A stretch of 64,000 bases of DNA from Streptomyces coeruleorubidus (lineage in GTDB: Bacteria; Actinomycetota; Actinomycetes; Streptomycetales; Streptomycetaceae): the NCBI RefSeq assembly GCF_028885415.1, contig NZ_CP118527.1, positions 5,332,001-5,396,000 of the forward strand. The letters run 5' to 3'. Shown in pieces: positions 17,559 through 26,842 of this stretch; within the stretch, counting starts at the first letter, position 1; each line of letters begins with the position of its first letter. A model generated the notes under the pieces. That model was not told where the DNA came from. It searched no databases and saw nothing but the letters and a program-made list of their open reading frames with translations. A program made the position numbers and the translations under genes.

Positions 17559-19547
17559 ATGGAGAAGCTGGGGCCCGGGGATCCGCAGCATATTGGTGCT
17601 TATCGGCTGCTGGCGCGGCTCGGTGCGGGTGGCATGGGGCACGTGTATCTGGCCCGCTCGGAGCGGGGTCGTACGGTCGCCGTGAAACTCGTGCGCGGGG
17701 AGCTGGCCGCGCAGGAGGAATTCCGCGAGCGGTTCCGGCAGGAGGTGCAGGCCGCGCGGCGGGTCGGCGGGTACTGGACGGCGCCGGTGCTGGACGCGGA
17801 CACCGAGGCGGCGGTGCCGTGGGTGGCCACCGGGTACGTCGCCGGGCCGAGCCTGCAGCAGGTCGTCGGACACGACCACGGCGCCCTGCCCGAGCGGACG
17901 GTCCGCATCCTCGCGGCCGGGCTCGCGCACGCGCTGAAGGACATCCACGCCGCGGGCATCGTCCACCGCGACCTCAAGCCGTCCAACGTCCTGGTCACCA
18001 TCGACGGCCCGCGCGTCATCGACTTCGGTATCGCCCGGGCCCTGCAGACCGTGACGGACGTCGGGCTCACCCGCACCGGCGCGCTCGTCGGATCGCCCGG
18101 GTTCATGGCGCCCGAGCAGGTGCGGGGCGCCCGCATCACCCCGGCGTGCGACGTCTTCTGCCTCGGCTCGGTCCTCGCCTACGCCGCCACCGGCGCCCTG
18201 CCCTTCGGCACCGCCAACAGCGGCGTGCACGCCCTGATGTTCCGCATCGCCCAGGAGGAACCGGACCTGGAGGGCGTCCCCGAGGGCATCGCCGACCTGG
18301 TCCGTGACTGCCTGCGCAAGGACCCCGCCGCACGCCCGTCCCTCGACCGCATCCTGGAGCGCACCGGAGCGGACGACACCGTCTCCGACGGCCGCGCCGT
18401 CGACCCCTGGCTGCCGAGCGCCCTGGTCGCCCAACTCGGGCGGCACGCGGTGCGGTTGCTGGACGCGGAGGATCCGGAAGGGGAGGCCGCAGGGGAGCGG
18501 GCCGGTGGCGCCGGCCTCCCGGACCTCCCTGTGGAGCAGCGGGGTTCCGGTCCTGACGAGAGCCCCGGCCCCGACCCGACACCCGAGCACGCCCCCGCCG
18601 CCGACGAATCGTCCCCGGGCCCCGCGCTGCCCCCGGCCCCCGCGACGGCGCCCGCCGCGCCCCCCGGCCCGCCCCCGCCGGGCCGCCCGGGCGAGGGCCC
18701 GCCGCTGAACCATCTGCCCACCATGGTCGTCGGCCCGAGCACCGCCCCGGCGCCCCAGCAGGCCCCGGGCGCCCCGTCCCACCCGCAGGCACCTCCGCCC
18801 CCGTACCCGGCGTACGGCTACCCCCAGCAGCACCCCCACCCCGGCGCCCCGGGCGCCGCCCCGCCGTACCACCCCGCCTACGGCGGTCTCGGCTCCACCC
18901 CGCCCTACGGCCCGCCGCCGTACGGCACGAGCCCGCCCTACGGCACGACCCCGCCCTACGGTCCACAGGAGCCGGCACGGAGAAACGGCCGTTCCACCGC
19001 ACTGCTCGTCGTGATCGCCCTGGTCGTCGCGCTGGCCGCGGGCGGCTCGGTGTACGCGCTGATGCAGGGCGGCGACGGCGACCGGGCCGGCGGCGACCCC
19101 ACCCCCACGCAGAGCACCGGCGCGCCCCCGACCACGCCGGGCCCGTCCCCGACGACCTCGGCGCCGGACACCTCCGCCTCTCCGACGGACGGCTCGATTC
19201 CGACGGCGTACCTGGGCACCTGGACCACGACCATCGACAACGCCGACGGCCGGCACACCCGTCGGCTGACCATCCAGCAGGGCGAGCCCGGCGACACGGT
19301 CCTGTCCCTCGTGGCCGACGGCCCCACGAAGGGGGGCGGCAGCTACCACTGCGTCTTCGAGGGCGAACTGACCGACGCCCCCGATGCCGACGGCCCGGTG
19401 AGGATCGGCCCGTCCACCGTGACCGTCGGGCAGCCGCGCACCGCCTGCACCCCGGGCGCCGCCACCGAGATCACCGTCCTTTCGGACGGCACGCTCCAGC
19501 GCGTGAACTCAAGCAGCGGGGAGCGGCTGACGTACACGAGGCAGTGA
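17559..19547 (+). CDS. transmembrane serine/threonine protein kinase (PknB-like)
   Basis: 662 residues. The kinase domain spans residues ~14-270: glycine loop LGAGGMGHVYLA, catalytic lysine in VAVKLVRGE, catalytic loop IVHRDLKPSN, DFG in VIDFGIARAL, and APEQ. A proline/tyrosine-rich linker (repeats of PPYGT) follows, then one membrane helix (LLVVIALVVALAAGGSVYAL, about residue 485) and an extracellular domain of ~150 residues with two Cys. There are no PASTA repeats. It senses outside and phosphorylates cytosolic targets. The external domain is not recognised. Confidence 0.93.
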   Translation: MEKLGPGDPQHIGAYRLLARLGAGGMGHVYLARSERGRTVAVKLVRGELAAQEEFRERFRQEVQAARRVGGYWTAPVLDADTEAAVPWVATGYVAGPSLQQVVGHDHGALPERTVRILAAGLAHALKDIHAAGIVHRDLKPSNVLVTIDGPRVIDFGIARALQTVTDVGLTRTGALVGSPGFMAPEQVRGARITPACDVFCLGSVLAYAATGALPFGTANSGVHALMFRIAQEEPDLEGVPEGIADLVRDCLRKDPAARPSLDRILERTGADDTVSDGRAVDPWLPSALVAQLGRHAVRLLDAEDPEGEAAGERAGGAGLPDLPVEQRGSGPDESPGPDPTPEHAPAADESSPGPALPPAPATAPAAPPGPPPPGRPGEGPPLNHLPTMVVGPSTAPAPQQAPGAPSHPQAPPPPYPAYGYPQQHPHPGAPGAAPPYHPAYGGLGSTPPYGPPPYGTSPPYGTTPPYGPQEPARRNGRSTALLVVIALVVALAAGGSVYALMQGGDGDRAGGDPTPTQSTGAPPTTPGPSPTTSAPDTSASPTDGSIPTAYLGTWTTTIDNADGRHTRRLTIQQGEPGDTVLSLVADGPTKGGGSYHCVFEGELTDAPDADGPVRIGPSTVTVGQPRTACTPGAATEITVLSDGTLQRVNSSSGERLTYTRQ

Positions 19548-19648
19548 CCGGAGGCGACGACCGAGCTTCCCCCCGCCCTCTTGTCGAGACTTGGCGTGTC
19601 CACAACCATGTTGCGGAGTCGGCCGGCACCCCAGCCCCGGGAGGACGC

Positions 19649-21046
19649 ATGCGCCCCAGCAGAAGAACGGTCCTGACCGCGACGGCGGCGTTAGGAGCGG
19701 CAGGGGCGGCGGCGGGCACGGCCGAGGCCGCATCGCAGCCGGAAGCCGGGCGCCCCCCTGCCACGGCCCAGCGCCCCACCCGCGAACTCCGCGCCCTGCT
19801 GCGGGAGATCGACCCGGCCCGCATCGAGCGGACGGTGCGGCGGCTCGTCTCCTTCGGCACCCGCCACACCCTCTCCTCCCAGGACGACCCCGCCCGCGGC
19901 ATAGGCGCCGCCCGGGACTGGCTCCTCTCCGAACTGCGCACGTACGCCGCCGCGTCCGGCGGTCGGATGACGGTGGAGCTCCAGTCGTACGTCCAGGAAC
20001 CTGCCCCGCGCATCCCGGCCCCCACCCGCATCACGAACGTCGTCGCCACCCTCCGCGGCTCGGTCACCCCCGACCGCGTCTACGTCGTCGCCGGGCACTA
20101 CGACTCCCGCGTCACGGACGTCATGGACGCCACGTCCGACGCACCCGGCGCGGACGACGACGCCTCGGGCGTGGCCGTGGTCCTGGAACTGGCCCGGGTC
20201 ATGGCCAGACGCCGCCCGGCGTCGACGATCGTCTTCGCGGCGGTGGCGGGGGAGGAGCAGGGCCTGTACGGATCGGGCCACATGGCGCAGCAGCTCAAGG
20301 CCGCCGGGGCGGACGTCCAGGGGATGTTCACCAACGACATCGTCGGCAGCTCCACGGCCGACGACGGAACGCGGGACCCGTACACGATCCGCCTGTTCGC
20401 CGAGGGCGTCCCGTCCTCCGAGACCGGGGAACAGGCGGCGATACGCCGCTCGGTGGGCGGCGAGAACGACTCCGCGACCCGCCAGCTGGCCCGCTTCGTC
20501 CGCGACGTGGCCGACAACGACGCGACCGGCATGCACGTCCGGGTGATCTACCGCCGCGACCGCTATCGCCGGGGCGGCGACCACATCCCGTTCCTCGAAC
20601 GCGGCTACCCGGCCGCCCGCTTCACCGAACCGGCCGAGGACTTCGCCCACCAGCACCAGGACGTACGCGTCGACGACACGGGCAAGCAGTACGGCGACCT
20701 GCCGGAGTTCTGCGACTTCGGCCTCATCGCGAGAGTTGCCCGGGTCAACGCGGCGACCCTGTGGACCCTCTCCCAGGCCCCCGGCACGCCGAGGGACGCG
20801 AAGATCGTCACGTCGACCCTCACGAATTCCACGGAGCTGGTCTGGACCCGGGGCACGGAACCCGACCTGGTCGGCTACGAGGTGGTCTGGCGCGAGACGA
20901 CGACCCCCGAGTGGACCCACGTCATCCCGGTGGGCGACGCGACGACCCACGAGGTGGACCTGTCGAAGGACAACGTGTTCTTCGGCGTAAGGGCGGTAAA
21001 CCGGGCTGGTCTACGCAGCCCCGTGGCGTTTCCCGACCCCGCTTGA
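19649..21046 (+). CDS. secreted M28 family metallopeptidase with C-terminal Fn3-like domain
   Basis: 465 residues. ATG 19649 follows GGGAGGA. A Tat-like signal (RRTVLTATAALGAAGAAAG) leads, suggesting folded export. The di-zinc M28 ligands are visible: His in VVAGHYDSR, Asp in GADDDASGVA, Glu pair in AGEEQGLYGSGHM. The last ~95 residues form a fibronectin-III-like domain (ELVWTRGTEPDLVGYEVVWR). It probably removes N-terminal amino acids from extracellular peptides. A GTG further upstream would extend it past the signal peptide and was rejected. Confidence 0.9.
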   Translation: MRPSRRTVLTATAALGAAGAAAGTAEAASQPEAGRPPATAQRPTRELRALLREIDPARIERTVRRLVSFGTRHTLSSQDDPARGIGAARDWLLSELRTYAAASGGRMTVELQSYVQEPAPRIPAPTRITNVVATLRGSVTPDRVYVVAGHYDSRVTDVMDATSDAPGADDDASGVAVVLELARVMARRRPASTIVFAAVAGEEQGLYGSGHMAQQLKAAGADVQGMFTNDIVGSSTADDGTRDPYTIRLFAEGVPSSETGEQAAIRRSVGGENDSATRQLARFVRDVADNDATGMHVRVIYRRDRYRRGGDHIPFLERGYPAARFTEPAEDFAHQHQDVRVDDTGKQYGDLPEFCDFGLIARVARVNAATLWTLSQAPGTPRDAKIVTSTLTNSTELVWTRGTEPDLVGYEVVWRETTTPEWTHVIPVGDATTHEVDLSKDNVFFGVRAVNRAGLRSPVAFPDPA

Positions 21047-21075
21047 CCGCGGGCATTCAGCAAACCAACGCCCGC

Positions 21076-21831
21076 TCACCGCGGCTCCGGCGGCCGCTGC
21101 CGAGGCATGTTCGGCCTCGCACCACCCCCCGGCGGCACGGAGAACCGCCCATGGAAGCCCCCCGCCTCGCCCCCGCGCCCACCCCCCGAGAACACCACCG
21201 CCTGCAACCCCACAGGCGCACCCCCGCTCCTGAACTCCCCCACCCACTCCGCCGTCTCCCCCCGCACCAGCTCACTCACATCCTCGGAGAACCTCCGCAG
21301 CACCCCGAGACACCGCTCGGCCGCCTCGCTCGCCGTCCCCTCCGCCGGCCCCAGAACCTCCCGTACGCACTCCGCCGCCCAGTCGAACTGAAGCGCCTGC
21401 AACCGCCGCTGCACGGCCTGCGCGGTAGCCACATCCCGCATCCACCCCGACGTCACCCCGAAGTACCGGTCGACGGCCACACACGCCACCCCCAGCAGCA
21501 GCGCCAGACACCCCCAGGGCGCGATCCCGCCCGCGACCCCGGTCAGATCCAGCAGGGGCAGCGCGACCCCGGTGACCGCCCCCACCGCGGCCCCACAGCG
21601 CAGCACCCGCGCGCACCGCCGCTTCCACACCCGGTCCTCGAGATACCAGGCCGCCGTCTGCAGCGCCCCGCGCTCCACCCACCGGTACAGCTCGTCCAGC
21701 CGGACCGCCGGCTCCCCCCAGTCCCCGAGCGGAAAGGCCCGCCCGGCCAGATCGCCCGGCCGCAGCCGGGCCGCCCCCTCGCCCCGTCCGTCCTGAGGCG
21801 GCCCCTCGGGCTGCATCTCCGGCTGACCCAC
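21076..21831 (-). CDS. SLATT-domain two-TM protein
   Basis: 251 residues from GTG 21831, which follows AGGGAGTG. Two membrane helices (VLRCGAAVGAVTGVALPLLD and GCLALLLGVACVAVDRYFG) lie between cytosolic parts, followed by helical VATAQAVQRRLQALQFDWA. This is the SLATT (SMODS/SLOG-associating two-TM) architecture, proposed in the literature to form pores in nucleotide-signalled defence. No SMODS cyclase or SLOG gene is adjacent, and it sits in a core-genome neighbourhood, so a housekeeping role is equally possible. Confidence 0.65.
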   Translation of the reverse strand: MGQPEMQPEGPPQDGRGEGAARLRPGDLAGRAFPLGDWGEPAVRLDELYRWVERGALQTAAWYLEDRVWKRRCARVLRCGAAVGAVTGVALPLLDLTGVAGGIAPWGCLALLLGVACVAVDRYFGVTSGWMRDVATAQAVQRRLQALQFDWAAECVREVLGPAEGTASEAAERCLGVLRRFSEDVSELVRGETAEWVGEFRSGGAPVGLQAVVFSGGGRGGEAGGFHGRFSVPPGGGARPNMPRQRPPEPR

Positions 21832-22073
21832 CCGGCACTCCCTACTGACCACGCTGCGTGACAAGCGACACACACGACGCACACGCGCCGGATCCTTCCT
21901 ACCCCCCAATGGGTGGCGAGATGTAGCTTTCGCCGCTTTTCCGCCCGGAAGTATTCCTTGATCAGTTATAGGGCGCGAGCGGAACTCACTCGAAAGAGTG
22001 CCGGGGCGACGGCAGGCCCGACCACGTAGGCTCGTGCCGAACGGGAAAACCCGTACCGAGCAAGGAGCTGATC

Positions 22074-22415
22074 GTGATCCCCGGTGGTGGCCAGCCCAAT
22101 ATGCAGCAGCTGCTCCAGCAGGCCCAGAAGATGCAACAGGACCTGGCGCGGGCGCAGGAGGAACTGGCGCAGACGGAGGTCGACGGCCAGGCGGGCGGCG
22201 GCCTCGTGACCGCGACCGTCACCGGCGCCGGAGAGCTGCGCAACCTCAAGATCGACCCGAAGGCGGTGGACCCGGAGGACACCGAGACCCTCGCCGACCT
22301 GGTCGTGGCGGCTGTGCACGCGGCCAACGAGAACGCGCAGGCGCTCCAGCAGGAGAAACTGGGCCCGCTCGCGCAGGGGCTGGGCGGCGGCGGCATCCCC
22401 GGTCTGCCGTTCTGA
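22074..22415 (+). CDS. YbaB/EbfC family nucleoid-associated protein
   Basis: 113 residues from GTG 22074 after AAGGAG. Glutamine-rich N-terminal helix ([19 protein letters not shown]), then the central sheet [14 protein letters not shown]. YbaB dimers bind DNA and are conserved next to recR. The leader contains CACTC-GAAA-GAGTG, a 5-bp stem with a GAAA tetraloop at 21989. Confidence 0.93.
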   Translation: MIPGGGQPNMQQLLQQAQKMQQDLARAQEELAQTEVDGQAGGGLVTATVTGAGELRNLKIDPKAVDPEDTETLADLVVAAVHAANENAQALQQEKLGPLAQGLGGGGIPGLPF

Positions 22416-22515
22416 GACGCTCACCGCCTTCCTCGGACAGGCGGCTGACAACTACGGTACGTACGGGAAGGCCGTACGGCACGAACGACCTCGATGACCC
22501 AGGAAAGGCAGTCCG

Positions 22516-23115
22516 TTGTACGAAGGCGTGGTCCAGGACCTGATCGACGAGCTGGGGCGGCTGCCCGGCGTCGGTCCGAAGAGCGCCCAGCGGATCGCCT
22601 TCCACATCCTGCAGGCGGAGCCCACGGACGTACGACGGCTCGCCCAGGCCCTCATGGAGGTCAAGGCCAAGGTCCGCTTCTGCGCGACCTGCGGCAACGT
22701 CGCGCAGGAAGAGCTGTGCAACATCTGCCGCGACACCCGCCGCGACCCCGCCGTCATCTGCGTCGTCGAGGAACCGAAGGACGTGGTGGCGATCGAGCGC
22801 ACCCGTGAGTTCCGGGGCCGCTACCACGTCCTGGGCGGCGCGATCAGCCCGATCGACGGGGTGGGGCCGGACGACCTGCGGATCAGGGAACTCCTGGCGC
22901 GCCTGGCCGACGGCACGGTCACGGAACTCATCCTCGCCACGGACCCGAATCTCGAAGGCGAGGCGACGGCGACGTACCTCGCCCGCATGATCAAGCCCAT
23001 GGGCCTGAAGGTCACCCGCCTGGCCAGCGGCCTCCCGGTGGGTGGCGACCTGGAATACGCGGACGAGGTGACCCTCGGTCGCGCCTTCGAGGGGAGACGA
23101 CTCCTAGATGTCTGA
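22516..23115 (+). CDS. recR: recombination mediator protein RecR
   Basis: 199 residues from TTG 22516 (family begins exactly here: [20 protein letters not shown], the helix-hairpin-helix). The four-cysteine zinc finger is CATCGN...ELCNIC, and the Toprim domain contains [16 protein letters not shown] and [14 protein letters not shown]. RecR with RecO/RecF loads RecA at gaps during recombinational repair. Follows ybaB in the usual order and overlaps the next gene by 8 bp. Confidence 0.97.
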   Translation: MYEGVVQDLIDELGRLPGVGPKSAQRIAFHILQAEPTDVRRLAQALMEVKAKVRFCATCGNVAQEELCNICRDTRRDPAVICVVEEPKDVVAIERTREFRGRYHVLGGAISPIDGVGPDDLRIRELLARLADGTVTELILATDPNLEGEATATYLARMIKPMGLKVTRLASGLPVGGDLEYADEVTLGRAFEGRRLLDV

Positions 23116-23767
23116 CGCCACGCTGCACGCGACCGACCAGAACCCGGACGACTTCGCCGTCCAGATCGCGGACCAGGTCGAGAGCTTCCTGGTCGCCGTC
23201 ACGGAGATCGCGAAGGCCGACGAGCCGGAATCGGCCGTCCCCTTCCTGCTCCTGGAGGTCTCCCAACTCCTCCTGGCCGGCGGCCGCCTCGGCGCGCACG
23301 AGGACATCGTGCCGGACGAGCGCTACGAGCCCGACTCGGGCCCCGAGCCGGACGTCGACGAGCTCCGCGAGAACCTGGCCCGCCTCCTCGACCCCATCGA
23401 CGTCTACTCGGAGGTCTTCGACCCCTACGAGCCCCGCAAGGCTCCGGTCCCGGCCCGTATCTCCGACGACCTCACCGACGTCATCACCGACCTGCGCCAC
23501 GGCATGGCCCACTACCGGGCGGGCCGCACCACGGAGGCCCTGTGGTGGTGGCAGTTCTCCTACTTCTCCAACTGGGGCTCCACCGCCTCCGCGACCCTGA
23601 GGGCCCTCCAGTCGGTCCTCGCCCACGTCCGCCTCAACCAGCCCCTGGCCGAACTCGACGGTCTGGACACGGACCAGGCCATGGGCGACGACACCCTGGA
23701 GATCGAGGCGGGCAGGGTGATGGTGGAGGAGATCGCGGAGCCGCTGGGCCTGCGGCCGGCCAAGTAG
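23108..23767 (+). CDS. DUF5063 domain protein
   Basis: 219 residues, mostly helical and acidic, with the conserved [20 protein letters not shown] and [15 protein letters not shown] segments of DUF5063. Start overlaps the end of recR, so it is part of the ybaB-recR operon. Function unknown; the conserved context suggests a link to recombination or nucleoid work, but that is inference. Confidence 0.88.
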   Translation: MSDATLHATDQNPDDFAVQIADQVESFLVAVTEIAKADEPESAVPFLLLEVSQLLLAGGRLGAHEDIVPDERYEPDSGPEPDVDELRENLARLLDPIDVYSEVFDPYEPRKAPVPARISDDLTDVITDLRHGMAHYRAGRTTEALWWWQFSYFSNWGSTASATLRALQSVLAHVRLNQPLAELDGLDTDQAMGDDTLEIEAGRVMVEEIAEPLGLRPAK

Positions 23768-23815
23768 CCCACCGGCCCGCCACGGCCGCCGCGCGGCCGT
23801 GACGGCGCCGCGACG

Positions 23816-24226
23816 TCACCGGCCCACGGCGGTGGCCAGCGCCTGCGCGTCGACGTAGGGAGCGGTCGGCGTGGGCTCGCTGTACCACCTGAGCGGCCAG
23901 GTGTTCCCCTCCAGTGCCGGGATCCCGATGTACGTGACCGTGACCGTACGCGGATCCCGCCCGCCCAACTGCTGCACTCCGAGCGGCCAGTGGTGTCTGC
24001 GTACCGCCCCGGGCGCCAGCAGGAAGTACACCCACCGCGGCCCACTCGCCTCGCACACGATCGGCCCCGCGTCCCCGTCCGTGGCCTCGATCAGCCACTC
24101 GGCGACCAGTTCACCCCGCACGCCTTCGGCCCGGACCGCGTCGAAGTGCACACCCACGATGTGGAGTTGATGACCTGCCGCCGGGACCCACTCAGGTCGG
24201 TGATTGCGTTCGTCATGACCACACAC
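23816..24226 (-). CDS. hypothetical protein
   Basis: 136 residues, soluble, with a beta-rich pattern (LHIVGVHFDAVRAEGVRGEL; WVYFLLAPGAVRRHHWPLGV). No domain recognised. It is divergent from a broken HTH gene. Such genes often accompany XRE/DUF397-type regulator pairs in Streptomyces, so it may be a survivor of a decayed locus. Confidence 0.6.
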   Translation of the reverse strand: MCGHDERNHRPEWVPAAGHQLHIVGVHFDAVRAEGVRGELVAEWLIEATDGDAGPIVCEASGPRWVYFLLAPGAVRRHHWPLGVQQLGGRDPRTVTVTYIGIPALEGNTWPLRWYSEPTPTAPYVDAQALATAVGR

Positions 24227-24291
24227 TCGTGCTCGGGCGGCTACTTTCGGTAGCGACTGTCGTGGTCCACGCCGTGGTGTAACCGTCGGAG

Positions 24292-24660
24292 GTGGACGCT
24301 GTGTCGGCCCAGTACAACTCCAATTCCCAGCCGCCGGTCGCCTGGCGCTACAGCGGGAACCAGATGAAGCGCTGGCGCATGAAGGCGAACATCAGCCGGG
24401 AGGAACTGGCCGCCGCCAACTACTCCCTGGACACCATCAAGTCCATGGAGCAGGGCGTACGCATGCATGTGCCCGGACTGCCGCGCCGAGTACGAGGCGG
24501 ACCTGGCGGCCGAGGCGGCCGGAGAACTGGACGCCGGGTACATCCCAGACACGTTCCTGGCCGACCCCAGTCCCGTGTACGAGGTCGTGGACGTCGCCCG
24601 CCCGCGGCCGAGGTACGGGCCGCGGGCGGCCTGCGCTCGAAGGCCGAGAGGGCGCTGTGA
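24292..24660 (+). pseudogene. chimeric remnant: XRE regulator N-terminus joined to a zinc-ribbon-like fragment
   Basis: The first ~58 codons encode the start of a Streptomyces XRE regulator (WRYSGNQMKRWRMKANISRE; DTIKSMEQGVRM). Coding sense then switches frame at about 24465 to MCPDCRAEYEADLAAEAAGE and GYIPDTFLADPSPVYEVVDV, which reads like the end of a different small protein. The usual ~200-residue regulator body is missing. Best read as a deletion junction between two neighbouring genes. Confidence 0.55.
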
Positions 24661-24711
24661 GCGTGCAGGAGGCCCCGGCCAGGGCACCATGGAGTCAAGG
24701 GAGGCGACGCC

Positions 24712-25290
24712 ATGACCCCGAGGACCGAGCACCGGCCGCAGATGACTGTCGAGGAGTTCGAGGAGCTCGAACGCCATGCCCCGGAGACCGTGCGGCTGGA
24801 GTTCATCAATGGGAAGGTCGTGGTCAAGCCCATGACGGACGGCAACCACCGCGAGATGATCGCGTGGCTGCAACCAGTGTGCATGCAACATCGCCCTGAT
24901 CTGTGGCTGCACGCGGAGAGCGGGCTGAAGACGGAGCGTTACCGCAAGGGGCGCGCTCGTGCCGACGGAGTGCTCGTCCGGGTGGGTGGGCTCAAGGGCC
25001 AAGGGGAGTGGTCGGAAGCGGACGGCGCCCTGATGGCGGTCGAGATCACGTCGTACGACTCCGACACGAACCAGCGCGACCGCGTCGAGAAGCCCGACGG
25101 CTACGCGGCAGCCGGCATTCCCGTCTACCTCCTCATCGACCGGGACGACGCATCGGTCGTCGTGTTCAACCAGCCCGAGAACGGCCGCTATCGCCACGAG
25201 GAGAAGCTGCCCTTCGGCGCCACCGTCAAGCTCCCCAAGCCGGTCGACTTCGCCCTGGACACCGAGCCGCTGAAGGAGTTCGTCGACTGA
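24712..25290 (+). CDS. Uma2-family (DUF820) PD-(D/E)XK-fold protein, copy 2
   Basis: 192 residues, clearly paralogous to the protein at 6756: MTVEEFEELERHAPETVRLEF, FINGKVVVKPM, RARADGVLVRVGG, AVEITSYDSDTNQRDR and AAGIPVYLLIDRDD. The predicted nuclease core is intact. It follows the broken HTH gene and converges on phzF-like gene at 25303. Role not established. Confidence 0.85.
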   Translation: MTPRTEHRPQMTVEEFEELERHAPETVRLEFINGKVVVKPMTDGNHREMIAWLQPVCMQHRPDLWLHAESGLKTERYRKGRARADGVLVRVGGLKGQGEWSEADGALMAVEITSYDSDTNQRDRVEKPDGYAAAGIPVYLLIDRDDASVVVFNQPENGRYRHEEKLPFGATVKLPKPVDFALDTEPLKEFVD

Positions 25291-25302
25291 GGCAGGCGCA
25301 TC

Positions 25303-26142
25303 TCAGAGCCGTACGGCCGCGCCGGTCACGCCGATCCCCGTGCCCGCCTCCGCCGGTACCGTCACCGTGATCGTGCTCGGCCGTCCCATGTCCACGCCCT
25401 GGTGAACGGTCACTGTCGCGGGGACCGGGACGAGCCCGAGTTCCCGCAGGTAGCCGCCGAACGCGGCCGCCGCCGCACCCGTGGCCGGGTCCTCGACCAC
25501 ACCGCCGGGCGGGAACGGGTTGCGGGCGTGGAAGACCGTGGGGGACTCCCGCCAGACCAGGTCGATCGTGGTCCAGTCCTTGCGGGCCATGAGGGCGCCG
25601 AGCGCGGCCATGTCGTAGTCCAGGCCGCCGGCCAGCCGGTCCCGGCTCGCCGCAGCGATGACCGGGTGCCAGGCTCCGCCGAAGGCCGCCCGGGGCGGCA
25701 GCGCCGGGTCCAGGTCCCCGGCGGACCAGCCCAGAATCCCCAGCAGCTCGGCCAGGTCGGCTTCCTCGAGCGGTGCCGTACGCGGTGCGACGCTCACCAG
25801 GGTCGCCTCGAGGGTGCCGTCCGCCGCCCGGTCGGTGGTGACGGTGACAGGGCCCGCCGCCGTGCGCAGCCGCAGGCGTCCGGTGCCGTGCCGCTCCGCG
25901 TGGGCGACGGCCGTGGCGATCGTCGCGTGGCCGCAGAACGGCACCTCGGCGAGCGGGCTGAAGTACCGCACGTCCAGGGAGCCGTCGCCGGACTCCGTCA
26001 CGAACGCCGTCTCGGAGTAGCCGACTTCGGCCGCCGTCGCCAGCATCGTCGCGTCGTCGACCCCGGTGGCGTCCAGCACCACCCCCGCGGGGTTGCCGCC
26101 CTTGGGATCCGTGCTGAACGCCAGGTAGCGCAATATCTCCAT
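25303..26142 (-). CDS. PhzF family isomerase-like protein
   Basis: 279 residues with the two-domain PhzF/DapF-like fold. Motifs GGNPAGVVLDA near the N-terminus, VPFCGHATIATA at residue ~70, and VVEDPATGAAAAAFGGYL in the second domain are all conserved. Catalytic Glu is expected in SETAFV. PhzF isomerises a phenazine intermediate, but there is no phenazine cluster here, so only the family is assigned. Confidence 0.9.
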   Translation of the reverse strand: MEILRYLAFSTDPKGGNPAGVVLDATGVDDATMLATAAEVGYSETAFVTESGDGSLDVRYFSPLAEVPFCGHATIATAVAHAERHGTGRLRLRTAAGPVTVTTDRAADGTLEATLVSVAPRTAPLEEADLAELLGILGWSAGDLDPALPPRAAFGGAWHPVIAAASRDRLAGGLDYDMAALGALMARKDWTTIDLVWRESPTVFHARNPFPPGGVVEDPATGAAAAAFGGYLRELGLVPVPATVTVHQGVDMGRPSTITVTVPAEAGTGIGVTGAAVRL

Positions 26143-26314
26143 GCCCAGACGGTAACGTCCGGCTCCACGTCACGCCGCGTGATTTGGAGGCTCCTTGTAC
26201 GGCCCCTGTACGTGAGCTGCACGGCCGCTAACCGGTGACACGCGAGTCTGGAGTCACTTCCACCGCAGAGGAAGCGGAGGCAAGTCAACTCCCCTCGATG
26301 TCACTGGAGATGTC

Positions 26315-26842
26315 ATGAACCGTCGCCCCGTACGCCGTCGCATAGCCGTCGCCACCGCTGTCGCCGTCCTGGCCGCCGGCACCTTCGCCGTCGGTGCCGG
26401 GGTCGCCGGAGCCGACTCGCGCGGCACGTCCGAGACGAAGTCCGCCAAGATGGCCACCGAGGCGCAGGTGCTCGGGCTGTTCGACCAGTGGAACGCGGCG
26501 CTGCAGACCGGCGACCCGCAGCAGGTCGCCGACCTGTACGCCAAGGACGCGGTCCTGCTGCCGACCGTCTCCAACAACGTCCGTACGGACAGAGCCGAGA
26601 TCGTCGACTACTTCGAGCACTTCCTCCAGAACAAGCCGCACGGCACGAAGGTCGAGTCGATCGTCAGTGTTCTCGACAGCGACACCGTCATCGACACCGG
26701 TGTGTACGAGTTCGCGCTCACCGACCACGCGACGGGCGCGAAGAACACCGTCAAGGCCCGCTACACGTACGCCTATGAGAAGCAGTCCGACGGCAAGTGG
26801 CTGATCGTCAACCACCACTCCTCGAAGATGCCCGAGAGCTGA
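26315..26842 (+). CDS. secreted NTF2-like protein (SgcJ/EcaC family)
   Basis: 175 residues. A signal peptide (RRRIAVATAVAVLAAGTFAV, cleavage near VAGADS) precedes an NTF2-like alpha+beta-cone domain: LFDQWNAALQTGDPQQVADL, YAKDAVLLPTVSNN, and the end WLIVNHHSSKMPES. Such domains bind small ligands or act as association domains. Its 3' end overlaps the oppositely oriented sensor kinase gene by 35 bp. Confidence 0.82.
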   Translation: MNRRPVRRRIAVATAVAVLAAGTFAVGAGVAGADSRGTSETKSAKMATEAQVLGLFDQWNAALQTGDPQQVADLYAKDAVLLPTVSNNVRTDRAEIVDYFEHFLQNKPHGTKVESIVSVLDSDTVIDTGVYEFALTDHATGAKNTVKARYTYAYEKQSDGKWLIVNHHSSKMPES

